Assembly (NCBI GenBank): GCA_020796225.1
Contig: CM036759.1
Coordinates: 64,512,590-64,576,589 of the forward strand
Source: Arion vulgaris
Lineage: Eukaryota > Mollusca > Gastropoda > Stylommatophora > Arionidae
Reading direction: 5' to 3'
DNA length: 64,000 bases
Of this stretch, positions 34,161-44,905 are shown piece after piece. The translations under genes and the position numbers were made by a program. Position 1 is the stretch's first letter. The number at the start of each line of letters is the position of its first letter. Under the pieces are notes generated by a model, which worked only from the letters and a program-made list of their open reading frames with translations, was not told the DNA's origin and did no database searches.

Positions 34161-34329
34161 GGTTCATACGGTAGAAAGGTCAAGGAAGCCAGTGGTGCAT
34201 TTCGTATGACAATAGAGGTACTAGTGAGGACTAGGGACTATTCTGGCTAGAGTCACAAAACTAAACCCATGCATGCATTCTGAGTGATTCTTTGAGTAGG
34301 AACGAAAGCGGAGGCTGGTTCGGTGCGCA

Positions 34330-34720
34330 GACAATGGACTGAATCACTACAAATGTCAACAATTTGCAGAATTACACTTATCTTCTTCCGTGGCACATAG
34401 GTGTCGTTGGTAAGGAGAGAGCAGACAGGCTGGCTGACTCTGCCACTATATCACGGGGCCAGCCAATGGATAGAGCCGACAATTCTGAACGCCCTCATAG
34501 AGTATGGCTGAAACGAGACTTTCATTTCAAACAATCCACTGCAGCTACTAGATTGCAGGAGCTGGTATTGAAGATTGAAGTAGCTAGACAAGAACAGCGC
34601 AACAGGTTTATGAGTAGGTTCATCAATCAATCATCGAACTGGTATGCTCAGTGGACACTGTTGGAGATATTACGAAGGAGATCGGAGCACATATGGACAT
34701 GCCCGGGAGTGCAATGAAGA
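34330..34720 (+). pseudogene. LINE RNase H fragment
   Basis: Encodes YLLPWHIGVVGKERADRLAD, the end of an RNase H domain (GH/GV-N-xAD pattern), then RQEQRNRFMSRF and RRRSEHIWTCPG, the C-terminal end of the ORF. It is 5' truncated and lies in FEZ intron 2. Confidence 0.75.
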
Positions 34721-34890
34721 TATTCCAAATTGATACTGTTGGAAGATATTGCGAAGGAGATCGGAGCACATATGGACATGTCCGGAGTGCAATGAAGATA
34801 TTCCAAATTGATACTGTTGGAAGATATTGGAATGGAGATCGGAGCACATATGGACATGCCCGGGAGTGCAATGAAGATATTCCAAACTGA
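34655..34890. repeat. 77 bp tandem repeat derived from a LINE end
   Basis: Three copies of a unit with GAGATCGGAGCACATATGGA, CATGCCCGGGAGTGCAATGA, AGATATTCCAAATTGATACT. The first unit is the 3' end of the RNase H LINE just upstream, so the array grew by duplicating the element's terminus. Confidence 0.9.
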
Positions 34891-35014
34891 AATTGAATGA
34901 TTTATTTATTTCAGTTTTTGGTTTTCTGTTACATTCTAGAATCCAGTTTAGATTCTGGAAACCCGATGCAATGAAGTCAATCCTTCAGACTTAGGTCCTT
35001 TACATCTACTTTTC

Positions 35015-35811
35015 TTATTTTTCTAGCAAGATAACGAACCACTACGACTGACCTGTCCGATTACTTTCTTATCTTTCTAGCAGGATAACGAACCTATACG
35101 ACTGGACCTGTCCGATTACTTTCTCTTATCTTTCTAGCAGGATAACGAACCTATACGACTGGACTTGTCCGATTACTTCCTTATCTTTCTAGCAGGATAA
35201 CAAACCCTATACGACTGACTTGTCCGATTACTTTCTTATCTTTCTAGCAAGATAACGAACCACTACGACTGGACCTGTCCGATTCCCTCTCTTATCTTTC
35301 TAGCAGGATAACGAACCTATACGACTGGACTTGTCCGATTACTCTCTCTTATCTTTCTAGCAGGATAACGAACCTATACGACTGGACCTGTCCGATTACT
35401 TTCTCTTATCTTTCTAGCAGGATAACGAACCTATACGACTGGACTTGTCCGATTACTCTCTCTTATCTTTCTAGCAGGATAACGAACCTATACGACTGGA
35501 CCTGTCCGATTACTTTCTCTTATCTTTCTAGCAGGATAACGAACCTATACGACTGAACTTGTCCGATTACTCTCTTTTATCTTTCTAGCAAGATAACGAA
35601 CCTATACGACTGACTTGTCCGATTACTCTCTTATTTTTCTAGCAAGATAACGAACCACTATGACTGGACTTGTCCGATTACTTTCTTATCTTTCTAGCAG
35701 GATAACGAACCTATACGACTGGACCTGTCCGATTACTTTCTCTTATCTTTCTAGCAGGATAGCGAACCACTACGACTGGACTTGTCCGATTACTCTCTCT
35801 TATCTTTCTAG
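35015..35811 (+). repeat. Array of 14 decoy copies of the FEZ exon 3 acceptor
   Basis: Fifteen occurrences of TTTCTAGCA(G/A)GATAACGAACC are spaced about 52-60 bases; the last is the genuine exon 3 boundary. Each unit contains the intron's pyrimidine tract and AG plus the first ~36 exon bases, ending at GTCCGAT. Decoys then continue TTACTTTCTCTTATC (intron again) where the real exon continues GATGATGATC. Read from a decoy acceptor, the frame meets a stop (TAG or TAA) at the next unit. Confidence 0.93.
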
Positions 35812-35970
35812 CAGGATAACGAACCACTACGACTGGACTTGTCCGATGATGATGATCTAGCCCAGGCATTTGACATGCATTCACTAATTGTCAGCAGTTT
35901 ACATCCCGAGGAGGAGGACAAGGTTCTAACTGCTGATGAAGTCATTAGTGAAATCGATGATATGATGAAG
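35812..35970 (+). CDS. FEZ: FEZ/UNC-76 family protein, exon 3
   Basis: Starts after TTATCTTTCTAG in phase 0 and encodes QDNEPLRLDLSDDDDLAQ, then AFDMHSLIVSSLHPEEEDK and LTADEVISEIDDMMK. The last part matches the acidic helix of FEZ proteins (vertebrate pattern LLTADQVIEEIEEMMQ). The donor is AAG|GTTAGT, so the exon is 159 bases and keeps phase 0. Its 5' end is the template of the decoy-acceptor array directly upstream. Confidence 0.9.
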
Positions 35971-35999
35971 GTTAGTATAAATACATCATTAGTATTTGG

Positions 36000-36306
36000 G
36001 ATGGGGGTGTCCTCTGGCGTCGAAGGTAGGTACGCGTCTCTTATGCCAAAGGTACCATGTTCGCTCCTTTGTGGAGCCATCGGGATATCTTTCCCGAGAC
36101 CCTGATCTCGGTGTAGGTGAGATCGAGCTTCTAGTCCTATCAGAGGCGGACGATGAAACGTAGGTCCCGTGTTCAAGTTGAGCACATAAAAGAATCCTTG
36201 TCAGTTCCAAATCGAGAAGAGCAGGCTGAAAGCCACTGCTATGCAAAATTCGTTAGAAAGATTAAAAAATTCCCACAAAATATTTTCAACATCTTCAAAA
36301 TGACAT
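36000..36306 (+). mobile_element. SINE C, 5' part
   Basis: Degraded tRNA-like head (TGGCGTCGAAGGTAGGTACG, ATGTTCGCTCC) and the body to ATATTTTCAACATCTTCAAA. The 3' part continues at 37010-37125, so the copy is split by the intervening ~700 bases. Confidence 0.75.
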
Positions 36307-36394
36307 CAGAGAATAGGCCGAAACTTCGATGCTCCCGTCCCTACACTAGTAGGGGTCTATGGGGGCGCAACGTTCTAACTGTTCTTGGAGCAAA

Positions 36395-36930
36395 TACACA
36401 TATAGATTACAAGGCATGAGATGAGAAAGTACTAAAAAGCATAGGGAAAGTAATGCGTTGAGTCCAAGAGGCCGCACGGTACCATATAACGAAATAAAAC
36501 GGTTCTCCAGAGCAAATCGACTACAATCATCAGAGGAACATGATCGGATGGCTGTGACCTGACATCGCAAGCTCCTGAATGGCCAGTATCATTGAAATGG
36601 GTAGCTACAGGGTCACAGAGCATTGGCGTATATCGCGCAAGTGTTCAGAATCGGTCACTGAGTCTCTTGCCGGTTTCCCCAATATAGGCCTTGTTGCACC
36701 GCTTGCAGATAATGGCCTAGATAATATTCCGGGACTCGCACGTGAAACTGTCTTCAATAACGAACGTGGCTTTTGGAAAAGACACAGTGCGGGTCTGTAT
36801 TACATAAGCACACGTGTTGCAGCGCCGACGGCCACACTGGATGGTACCAAAATGACTCTGGATATTAGGCTTGAGGCGACCTACTTCGCTATTTACCAAG
36901 TTTTACTGCAGTCTTCCCCCTTTTTCGATA
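36395..36930 (-). pseudogene. Penelope-like element, GIY-YIG endonuclease fragment
   Basis: Minus-strand frames give HFGTIQCGRRRCNTCAYV and VIEDSFTCESRNII, then (in continuing frame before a stop) CNKAYIGETGKRLSDRF, and after a break DPVATHFNDTGHSGACD and CGLLDSTHYFPYAF. The Cys-rich CG--RCNTC segment, the YIGETG core and the ATHFN--GH block in this order are typical of the GIY-YIG nuclease at the C-terminus of Penelope-like retroelements. Two frame breaks make it dead. The reverse transcriptase part is absent. It interrupts a SINE C copy in FEZ intron 3. Confidence 0.7.
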
Positions 36931-36939
36931 ACCGTTCTT

Positions 36940-37005
36940 GGCAAAGACTGTTTATATATCACAATAAGAATGATCAAAATGGTCGAGAAGAACAATCGAA
37001 ACAAA
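36940..37005 (+). mobile_element. SINE B-like tail fragment
   Basis: CGTTCTTGGCAAAGACTGTT, TATATATCACAATAAGAATG, ATCAAAATGGTCGAGAAGAA resembles the 3' tail of SINE B and the RTE-like LINE, with substitutions. It lies between the Penelope fragment and the SINE C remainder. Confidence 0.5.
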
Positions 37006-37009
37006 CATG

Positions 37010-37125
37010 TGAGACTCGCCAGTGGCTACGGACTTCGTGCGCTGCCGCTTAGATCTGTGTAAGAAAGGAATTGGGGTGGACATAGTTACTCACCGAATTG
37101 CAATGTTGATGGTACTAAACAATCA
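37010..37125 (+). mobile_element. SINE C, 3' part
   Basis: GTGGCTACGGACTTCGTGCG through GTTACTCACCGAATTGCAAT and a GATGGTAC end. It continues the SINE C copy whose 5' part is at 36000-36306. Confidence 0.7.
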
Positions 37126-37394
37126 ATGAATCACATTTGTTGCGTCTTGTTCCCCAGACATAATCTATCAAATACACAGGATCTACGACAGATAACACAA
37201 ACAAATGAATAACTTATACCAGCGCTGTCTAATGCGGTGCCCGCAGACGCCATGGCGCCCGCAAGTTGCATTCCTGGCGCCCTATTTTATTCCGTCGCAT
37301 ATAACGTTAATTAGAATCCCAAGAAGTAGAAACTCGCCCGTGTGGTGACGGGGCCCCTCAGTCATTATTCAGGTGTGCCCCAATATATCTTCTT

Positions 37395-37640
37395 GGTGGT
37401 CTCTGTGGTTAAGTAGTTAAAAGCCCTTGCCAAGCGAGTGGAAGGTCGTGGTTTAAATCCGACCTCGCTGTTCTGTTCACGAGTGCATTTTTTCCAAATA
37501 CCCCTATCATTGTTGCTGGAGCTACGGAGTTCGTGCTTTGTGCAATGCTCGCGGCAGGTGGCGTGCCATTTCTGCGGAGATAGACGAACCATATGGGTAA
37601 AACCCGGTGCAATGAAGTCAATCCTTCGGCTTTAAAATCG
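37395..37640 (+). mobile_element. tRNA-derived SINE
   Basis: The head has A-box-like TGTGGTTAAGTAGTTAAAAG and B-box-like CGTGGTTTAAATCCGAC, followed by a ~170-base body ending GCAATGAAGTCAATCCTTCG. The same ending occurs at 34968-34990. Confidence 0.6.
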
Positions 37641-37832
37641 TTTTAAAAAACCGTTACGCCCCAATATAAAAAACCGTTGAATAGCACTGGCTTATACGAT
37701 CGCATTAGAAAGCTGCTACGCCCCCTTACTGTATTCTCAAAACGTGTACACACACACAGACAGACAGACAAACACTTGTATTGAGATAAGAACGGTTTCA
37801 TATTTCAGCCATTGTTTCTCGACTGTATATAT

Positions 37833-38235
37833 CAGCGTTTCCCAAACTGGATTCTGTAGACCTCAGGATCCGAAGGTACTACAGGCGGTCCTCACAGGTC
37901 CTCACAGGCGGTCCTCACAGGCGGTCCTCTAGCGATTGAAGAAATATTATGATCTTTGACATTTCAAACAGAACAAAAATTATAAAAACAGTGGTAAACT
38001 AGTCCTGCTAGGAAATCAAAGGACCTGACCAGACTGGAGTCTAAAAGTATGACAGGACAAAATGAAAGATCATTTGAAGTTTCCCGCAGTCTGAAAACTG
38101 AAACCAGCTTGACTGTTGCTGTGTAACTAATAACTCTATCGCTAGAAGATTTTCATATGTAGAAACTTTTAGACGTCCGCGGTAGCAAAATGTATTTAAA
38201 ATGGGGTCTGAGGTAATGCAAAGTTTGGGAACGCG
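37833..38235. mobile_element. Probable hAT-type MITE
   Basis: Begins CAGCGTTTCCCAAACTGG and ends with AGTTTGGGAACGCG, giving imperfect terminal inverted repeats of about 15 bases. Inner ends also pair loosely (CTCAGG / CTGAGG). Flanking 8-mers GTATATAT and GTAATATC agree at five positions, a weak target duplication. It has no coding capacity. Confidence 0.5.
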
Positions 38236-38454
38236 GTAATATCGCATGCAGCTCCAACAGGCCTAATGTTCCACGCCCATATCTCTCCGCGACGTTACCC
38301 ACCAGCACAAGTCTGTTTAGTCTAATCCTCTGTTCCCGTATTCATTATCGGTCTTGAGCATCAGCAGCAGCTTTTCCAAGGTAATTTGTTCCTGTACGCA
38401 TGCGTGTGTTATGTCATGTTTTCAAATAATTTTTTTCGTATTTTAACGTTAGAA

Positions 38455-38755
38455 CTGATTACATGCACCAAGTTGTGGAGAGACATGATCGCCTACACCG
38501 GCAGGCACTACATGCACAAAGCAAAGAGAGCTGTGGAGAGACATGTTCACCTACGCCGGCAGGCACTACTTGCACCAAGCAAAGAGAGTTGTGGAGAGAC
38601 ATGATCGCCTACGCCGGCAGGCATTACATGCACCAAGCAAAGAGAGTCGTGGAGAGACATGTTAGCCTACGCCGGCAGACATTACATGCATCAAGCAAAG
38701 AGAGTTGTGGAGAGACATGATTGCCTACGCCGGCAGGCATGGCACGGCACTTGAT
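38455..38755. repeat. 58 bp minisatellite derived from a LINE end
   Basis: Five units with GTGGAGAGACATGATCGCCT, ACGCCGGCAGGCACTACATG, CACCAAGCAAAGAGAG. The core is the 3' coding end of a LINE (C/W-RDMIAYAGRH), also seen at 17413-17610 and 49290-49340. Confidence 0.9.
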
Positions 38756-38769
38756 TGATTGATTGACGC

Positions 38770-38840
38770 AGTCGTCGCCCGTGATGCCGAGCCCCGCAAG
38801 GAAGCAACGAATAGTGTACCACTGCGACCTACAAGCAGAG
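38770..38840 (+). mobile_element. SINE A head fragment
   Basis: CGCCCGTGATGCCGAGCCCC through ACCACTGCGACCTACAAGC. Only the first ~65 bases are present. Confidence 0.55.
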
Positions 38841-38879
38841 CCTTGCGGTATATTTTCTCGGTATGATGCAAGTCTTCGA

Positions 38880-41420
38880 AATTACTTACTTACTTAATCC
38901 CGTCATGCCTAGTGACAACATGGGGCTTCAGAAAGGACTTTCCATGCTCTCCTGTCCGTGCAACCTTCAGCGCAGAGCCCCACGTCAGAGATGCGGTGTC
39001 CAGTTCCTCTTCCATCATGCGCCTCCATGTTGTCCGTGGTCTGCCTTTCTTTCTTTCTCTTGGTGTCCAAGTGAGGGCTATCCTTGCAGGCATTTCTTGT
39101 CTCATTCCTAACATGTCCGGAGCCATTTCCATCTTCTTTTTGAGTAGTCATTCATTGCCTCTTGTCTTGTGTCTTGGAGTAGTTGGTTATTGGATATTTT
39201 TACTGGCCAAAAGATTCCCAAGATTCTGCGAAGACAAGAGTGGTGGAAAACTGACAGCCTGCTAGTATCTCCTTTGGTCATCCTCCAACACTCCGATCCG
39301 TAGAACAAAACTGGCAAAACAATGCTTTATAGAGTTTAAGCTTTGTGGTCCTATTGTAGATTTTGGACTCCATACTGGTTTCATTCTGGCAAAAGCGGTT
39401 CTGGCCTTACTTAGACGTGATTTTAGATCTTCCTCTGTGCCACCATTTAGTGTCAGTACGCTACCAAGATATGTAAACTGCTCAACCCTTTCCAGTGTTT
39501 CCTTTTCTAACATTACTGGTTGTTGGATTTCACTGTTTGTCATAATTTTTGTTTTTCCTGTGTTTGTTTTGAGGCCTACTGTCTTTGCCGCATGTAAGTA
39601 TTGTACTTTCTCTCTTGTATATGTTCATATTTGTGTGACACCAGGGCTATATCGTCTGCAAAGTCCAGGTCCTCAAGCATCTGAAAGGGGTCCATCTTAT
39701 TCCTCTTGGTGCTTGTGTTTTATGGCATTTTTAGCACCCAGTCAATTGTAATACTAAATAAAAGAGAGGACATTACGCATCCCTGTCTTACACCAGATTT
39801 TACTGGGAATGTTTTGTTGGAATTCTTTAGGTTGCAGGAGAAATCTTTATAGAAGAGGGCTATGATGTTGACAAGCTTCTGCGGCACGCGTATTGTCTCA
39901 GTATCTTCCATAGGCTGTCTCTGTGGACGCTGTCAATGCCTTTTCAAAATCTATGAAGTTGATGTATATAGCCCTTTTGCCACCCCAACATTGTTCTAAA
40001 ATGTTACGCAGGGTAAATATATGTTCATTTGTTCCTCTTCCTTTCCTAACTCCTGCTTGCTCCATTCGTAGACACTTGTCTACTGCTTCTTGTATTCGTA
40101 TTATGACAATTTTGCAGAATATCTTACTTGGGATTGAAAGCAACGTGATTCCTCTCCAGTTATTGCAATCTGTTAGGTCTCCTTTCTTGGGGATTTTCAC
40201 ACAGTACCCTAGTCCAATCCTTAGGAATTCTTTTTTTTCCCAGATATCTGCAAACAGTGGCTCTAATATGTTTGCAGCAAGATGGATCGATCTTGAAAGC
40301 TCTGTGTATTTCATCATTTCCGGTGCTTTGTTTTTTTCCGGGGATCCAATAGTTTTTACTATTTTTGCTTTTCTGGCAATTTGAGGTTGATATCAATACC
40401 CCGTGGCCGTGGGATATCCGTGGATGTTCAGGATCAGGCCTGTTTAGCACATCTTCAAAGTGGGATGTCCATCTCATATCCTGCTCCTGCTCTGTTGTCA
40501 ACAGTTGTCCTAGACTGTTTCTGCCCTGGCATTTTAAATGGTTGTGTTTTACCTCCGTAAATTGTTTGGAAATCTTGAACAGTGTGTGCAGATCATGTAC
40601 TTTAGCAGCCTTTTCTGCTATTTCTGCTGTCTTTCCATAAATTTTTTCTGTCTGTTCTAGCACTTCTTTACCATTTTGTTTAGTTCTGTATATTCTTTCT
40701 TGCTTATCTTTTTAGTCTGATCTAATGCCATTGATGAGATTTTTTCTCCTTTCGCTTTGGGTGTATTCTAAGGTCTGCCACTTATCCACTCTTGTTGTCC
40801 TACTGTTCCCAGAACCTTTCTGCTAACTATTTTATATGTGCCTTTGATCGATTCCATTTTTCTTGGATACTTTCAGTTGGTGTTGTTCTGCTCTGACAGG
40901 ATTTGAAATCTGTTCTTTAGTTCCACTATATATTTTGTAGCAATCCCCTGTCTTTAATAGGTTAAATTAAAGTATTCTGTTCTTTTTCTTTTATATATGT
41001 TTTCTGAGTTTGAGCCTGATCATGGCAACGACAAGGTGGTGGTCGCTGCCCACGCCAGCTCCTCTTTTCACCTTTACATCAAGTAATGTCTTTCGCCATT
41101 TGCTGTTGATCATAAAGTGGTTTATCTGGTTTTCATCTCTTCCCTTTGGGGATATCCATGTGTACTTGTGTATGGTCCTGTGTGGGAAAAAATGTTTCCT
41201 GTGATCAGTCTGTTTTCTAGACAAAAATTGCTCAACATTTCTCCATTTTCATTTTGTAGTGCCACATCCCTCTTTTCCCCATTATTGCTTCTTGTGTCTG
41301 TTATTGTTTCCAACTTTGCGTTTTGGTCTCCCATTATGCACAAAACGCCCCGAGCTGGAACCTTTTCCACTATTTCCTGTAACCCAAGTCTTCAAATGCC
41401 ACCCTTAAATGTTTTTTTCC
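38880..41420 (-). mobile_element. Second LINE (endonuclease + RT), decayed
   Basis: A ~2.5 kb minus-strand non-LTR element in FEZ intron 3. Endonuclease remnants are at 40990-41370 (LCIMGDQNAKLE and GSDHHLVVAMIRLKL, the GD-NA and SDH catalytic segments). RT frames follow: YCVKIPKKGDLTDCNNWRG and EQAGVRKGRGTNEHIF with INFIDFEKAL at 39898-40317, then VRQGCVMSSLLFSITIDW at 39720-39911. The FADD region sits near 39655 in a broken frame. The post-RT part (38890-39543) has FTYLGSVLTLNGG, FYGSECWRM and RGRPR-like RKKGRPRTTWRR. It is a different sub-family from the LINE at 12021-15417. Many stops and shifts are present. Confidence 0.82.
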
Positions 41421-41460
41421 TTTAAAAACTTCGACGGATTTTTTTAAAAAAAAGAGGCCA

Positions 41461-41612
41461 GCACATCCGATTTCTAGAATTTTTATTTACTGTAGTTTCC
41501 CTAGAACCCAACCTCAGTCGCCACGAAATGCTTGTAGGTCGAGGGTTATTATTCTTTTATCCTCGTGCTAGCCCTGCAAAACACCGGGTGAGACCCTAGA
41601 TGAGTTACGTAC
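41461..41612 (-). mobile_element. SINE A fragment
   Basis: Minus-strand core and head (GCCAGCACATCCGATTTCTA, TTTATTTACT, CTCAGTCGCC, AACACCGGG). The tail half is missing. Confidence 0.65.
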
Positions 41613-42365
41613 TAAAGTAACGGGGCCCCATCTGCCTGCACCTACTTATTTTTGGGGTTCAGTCATTCACATTGTCTCTGTTAAAATAGCCCGCTGTTGA
41701 AATAGGGTTGAACGTGATGTCAGAGGCGTTTAAATCTAACCATTGCAGGTTTTTAAGGTTTTTTGATATTTTTGATGTCCTGCTCTATATTTAGCAAACA
41801 TACAAATTCTTTGCATTGAAAATAGGCATGTTATATATGGTTGGAAAGCTAATTGATGGGCTATCTGGGTATGGTTTTAAAAATATGTGTGATGTAATTT
41901 ATGATATCCGGGACCCACTTATGAAAAAATCTAAAAAGATTTTCTACAAATGACAAATAATTTTACAATCACAAAGAAGAAAAAAAAATATGAGAAATAT
42001 AATGAAATCTTTTATTACAGTCTTTAGAATATTCATTTATCCAGGACATATCTGAAATTGAACATGTTTGGACAATATGAAAGGCAGTAATCATAAAATT
42101 TACAAGACATGCATATTTTCATATTTTAAAGAAAAAAGTCAATAAATATGACATACAAGAGAAAATGACGCAGAATTGGTCTAGTAAGCAGCCCATAAAG
42201 AACTAACACTTATAGTATGATACATAAACATTAAATAGGTATATAATTTCTAACCATAGCAAGTAAAAGATATTATTGAACAAAAATATGAGTAAACAAT
42301 GATATGTGATATACAAAATAGACAGGAAAAAAGTTATCTGGCATCTTGCAAACATGACTCAAGGT
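41613..42365. other. Flank of the piggyBac remnant
   Basis: AT-rich sequence that probably includes the 3' untranslated part of the piggyBac element. I looked for a TTAA-flanked inverted terminal repeat and found none that I trust. Confidence 0.35.
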
Positions 42366-42369
42366 AACC

Positions 42370-44390
42370 CAGGCACAGAACGTTCATCTGACCTAGGCAC
42401 AGAATGTTCATCAACCAGACAATTTCTTATCTGATTAAAACAGAAACTTTTTTTTACAAATCTGACAAAAAACTTTTGATTTCTTTTCAACTTTTCTAAT
42501 CCTATAGCATCTAACACAATTTTTTGAGTTTTTTTCTAAGACCAGGTACTATTTGAGAACATTTTTTACTTCTATTATCCAGCAAGGGAACTTGAATGTC
42601 TTTATCAAAGTTAGCTAGCTCTTTAATTAACTCTATAGTAAAATCTAACTGACTATATCTCTCGGTTCGACCAGTTCCGGAATATCCTGATGTTGGCGAG
42701 TATTCCTGAAATAGTCTTGCTAAAGTCTTCACCTTTAATAAATCTACAAATAAATGAAAAGAAGTATAAAATTATCCATAAAAATTTGATACCCTTGCTG
42801 GAAAATAGATCTACATAATTTATACACAACATCGTATCCCAATCCTTGAGTTGAGCGAGCTGCGTCTTTCCTCTGTATAAACATCAAATTATATGTATAT
42901 CCGTTATTGAATCTGCAACCACCCATAATTTCATCCCCACTTAGTTGGCTTATCCTTGATGTACTGTCTAAACCCATATCTTCCCTTATTCTTAACCATT
43001 CTCTCATCTACACTAATACACCATGGCTGCAAAACTTCATACATTTCATCCTAAGAAAATCATGCACGAACCTAACTTTTTTAGTTTGTCGTCAGCTCGC
43101 TCAGTTTCAGGATTGGAGATTTTCAAGAATGCTTGAATTATTTTATATCGGTTTATAGGCATAAAAGCCCTAGCCCACAAACCATGAAAGAGTTGCTTAC
43201 TAGACCAATATAACTCTGCATTTGGAGCCTGTACTAGACTCATGTACATGAGCAGACCAACAAATTTTAAAAGTTCCTCTTCATGTAGGTCTGTCCATGT
43301 ACCATATGATGGTTTTGTGTGCCCTGTTGCAGCTGCTTGTTGGTTGGTAAAATTGCACATTTGCTGCAACAATTCTGTACAAAAATACAGCTTGAAGAAC
43401 CTTACTGTAGATGAGAAAAAAGATTTTTAAAAACATTATATTTGTGAAATTATTTTAGTTAAAATATATGACTGGGAATTCAGAATCAAAACCTGCAATA
43501 CTACTTTACAAAATGCATGGAAAAGCAGTTAACACAATGTGAATAACATGAACACACAGTTGTCAGTTTTACATACATTAAAATCAGTCATAACGCACTT
43601 ATCAATCACAAAATCAGTCATAATGCACTTATCAATCACATCTTTTTCCATACTGTAAGATGAGAAAAATTGCCATACACTCCCCTATTGTTAATAATTA
43701 CTTACGAGGGGTGAGATACTGCCGATGATCGTTTCTTGTTATGACATCTGGCAGATGCAGACCAGGGAGCCTTGCAGGTCGAAAAGGTGGCAATGTATCT
43801 TCTGGACCACAGTCAAGATTGTCGTAGGACTGGTCATGTCCTACAGGGCTTGACAAAAATAGAAACAAATATAATTGTTAGCATATAGGAATAAGTAAAT
43901 AATTTTAACATTCATACAAACATACATAGTGTAGGAACATTGCATCTGACCTGAAAATCACAAAAAACGTGGAAATAAACAAGATCTAACAAGTACAATA
44001 GCGTAAACAAGAAGCCTGTATCTTGAATAACAAATTATAGCTTTCTCCTAGCAACCAGTTGCTAAGCATATTAAATATCAATAACTTATTTTTTCTAGCA
44101 TTTATAACAATATAACTCATCAACATTGCTAATTTATTTAACAAGACAACATATTATTATCACAGAATCCATTATAGTCCCCATAACAAAAAACAATGTT
44201 AGTTTCAGTTTCACATAGGTAAGTCTAATGGCGAAAACGTAAACTCCTACCTGTTCAATGCGACAGTGTTCAGGGATATTTTTGTTATATTTTCCATCTC
44301 CGCTTCGGATATGTCAACTTCTGATGTTAACAAATTTGAAGATTCACTGTTGTCTTCATCAGGACAGTAATTTGGGTTGTTAGAATCCAT
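42370..44390 (-). pseudogene. piggyBac-type transposase with introns, frameshifted
   Basis: Read leftward, exon 1 (44390-44251) starts MDSNNPNYCPDEDNSESSNL and ends AG|GTAGGA. Exon 2 (43848-43706) is rich in Pro and ends C|GTAAG. Exon 3 begins at 43404 after CTCATCTACAG. Splicing these keeps one frame into the DDE region: FFKLYFCTELLQQM, WTDLHEEELLKFVGLLMYM, APNAELYWSS. From 43070 leftward single-base shifts break the frame, but SVDERMVKNKGRYGF (first catalytic Asp), GYTYN, QGLGYDVVYKLC and YQIFMDNF (second catalytic Asp) are recognisable in order. The end has CVRC and CQIC pairs, the piggyBac C-terminal zinc-ribbon type. piggyBac transposases cut and paste at TTAA. It is either a dead transposon or a decayed PGBD-like gene; it lies in FEZ intron 3. 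Confidence 0.8.
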
Positions 44391-44790
44391 TTAATTAAAA
44401 ATATTTCGATTTTGGCTGGAGCAAGTTGAAACGAAGTCAACACTATTTTGACAAAATGGCGTAGGTTCAAATGTGCCGGTTAGAAAATAAGCGTGCTTCA
44501 AACAACGAGATTAGACATCTTACAAATATATAATATATTTTTTTTTACAATTATTTATGAAATTATCATATGTTTTGCATTAGATAACATAACTTATATG
44601 AATTTAAATGTAAAATTAATACAAAATTACGACCACTGAAATAAGCATGTCGCGTCGAGGCTAACTTTTCGAGTTTTTCATATCCAGAATGTTACGGACT
44701 TAAGAGACGGATGCCGTGGAAGCACTTTATAGGCAGTGAGTGCTTATTCTCACTGAATTTCTTCTTCCCCGTCCCGTCCCCCGACTTGAC
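44391..44790. other. No gene seen
   Basis: AT-rich stretch upstream of the piggyBac start, containing several TTAA sites. I saw no inverted repeat matching the other side. Confidence 0.35.
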
Positions 44791-44792
44791 TA

Positions 44793-44905
44793 ATTGATTG
44801 ATAGGACCATTCTAATTGCACTTCGGTGTAACCATGTGTGCTCCGATCTAACACATGATGATCTCAGCGACAGTACATGAGCTCCATAACATCGGTGAGG
44901 ATTCG
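44793..44905 (-). mobile_element. SINE C 3' fragment
   Basis: TTGATTGATAGGACCATTCT, GCACTTCGGTGTAACCATGT, GATCTCAGCGACAGTACATG: the 3' end of SINE C on the minus strand, cut by the adjacent SINE A. Confidence 0.7.

Noticed and set aside
34157..34220. Possible extra FEZ exon after the TTCCAG of the 76-bp repeat
   Set aside because: In the required phase 0 it stops after five codons, and exons 2 and 3 already join in phase.
35839..36105. Independent 88-codon gene over exon 3
   Set aside because: It starts at a TTG and reads past the GTTAGT donor into a SINE C; only the part to 35970 is coding, as FEZ exon 3.
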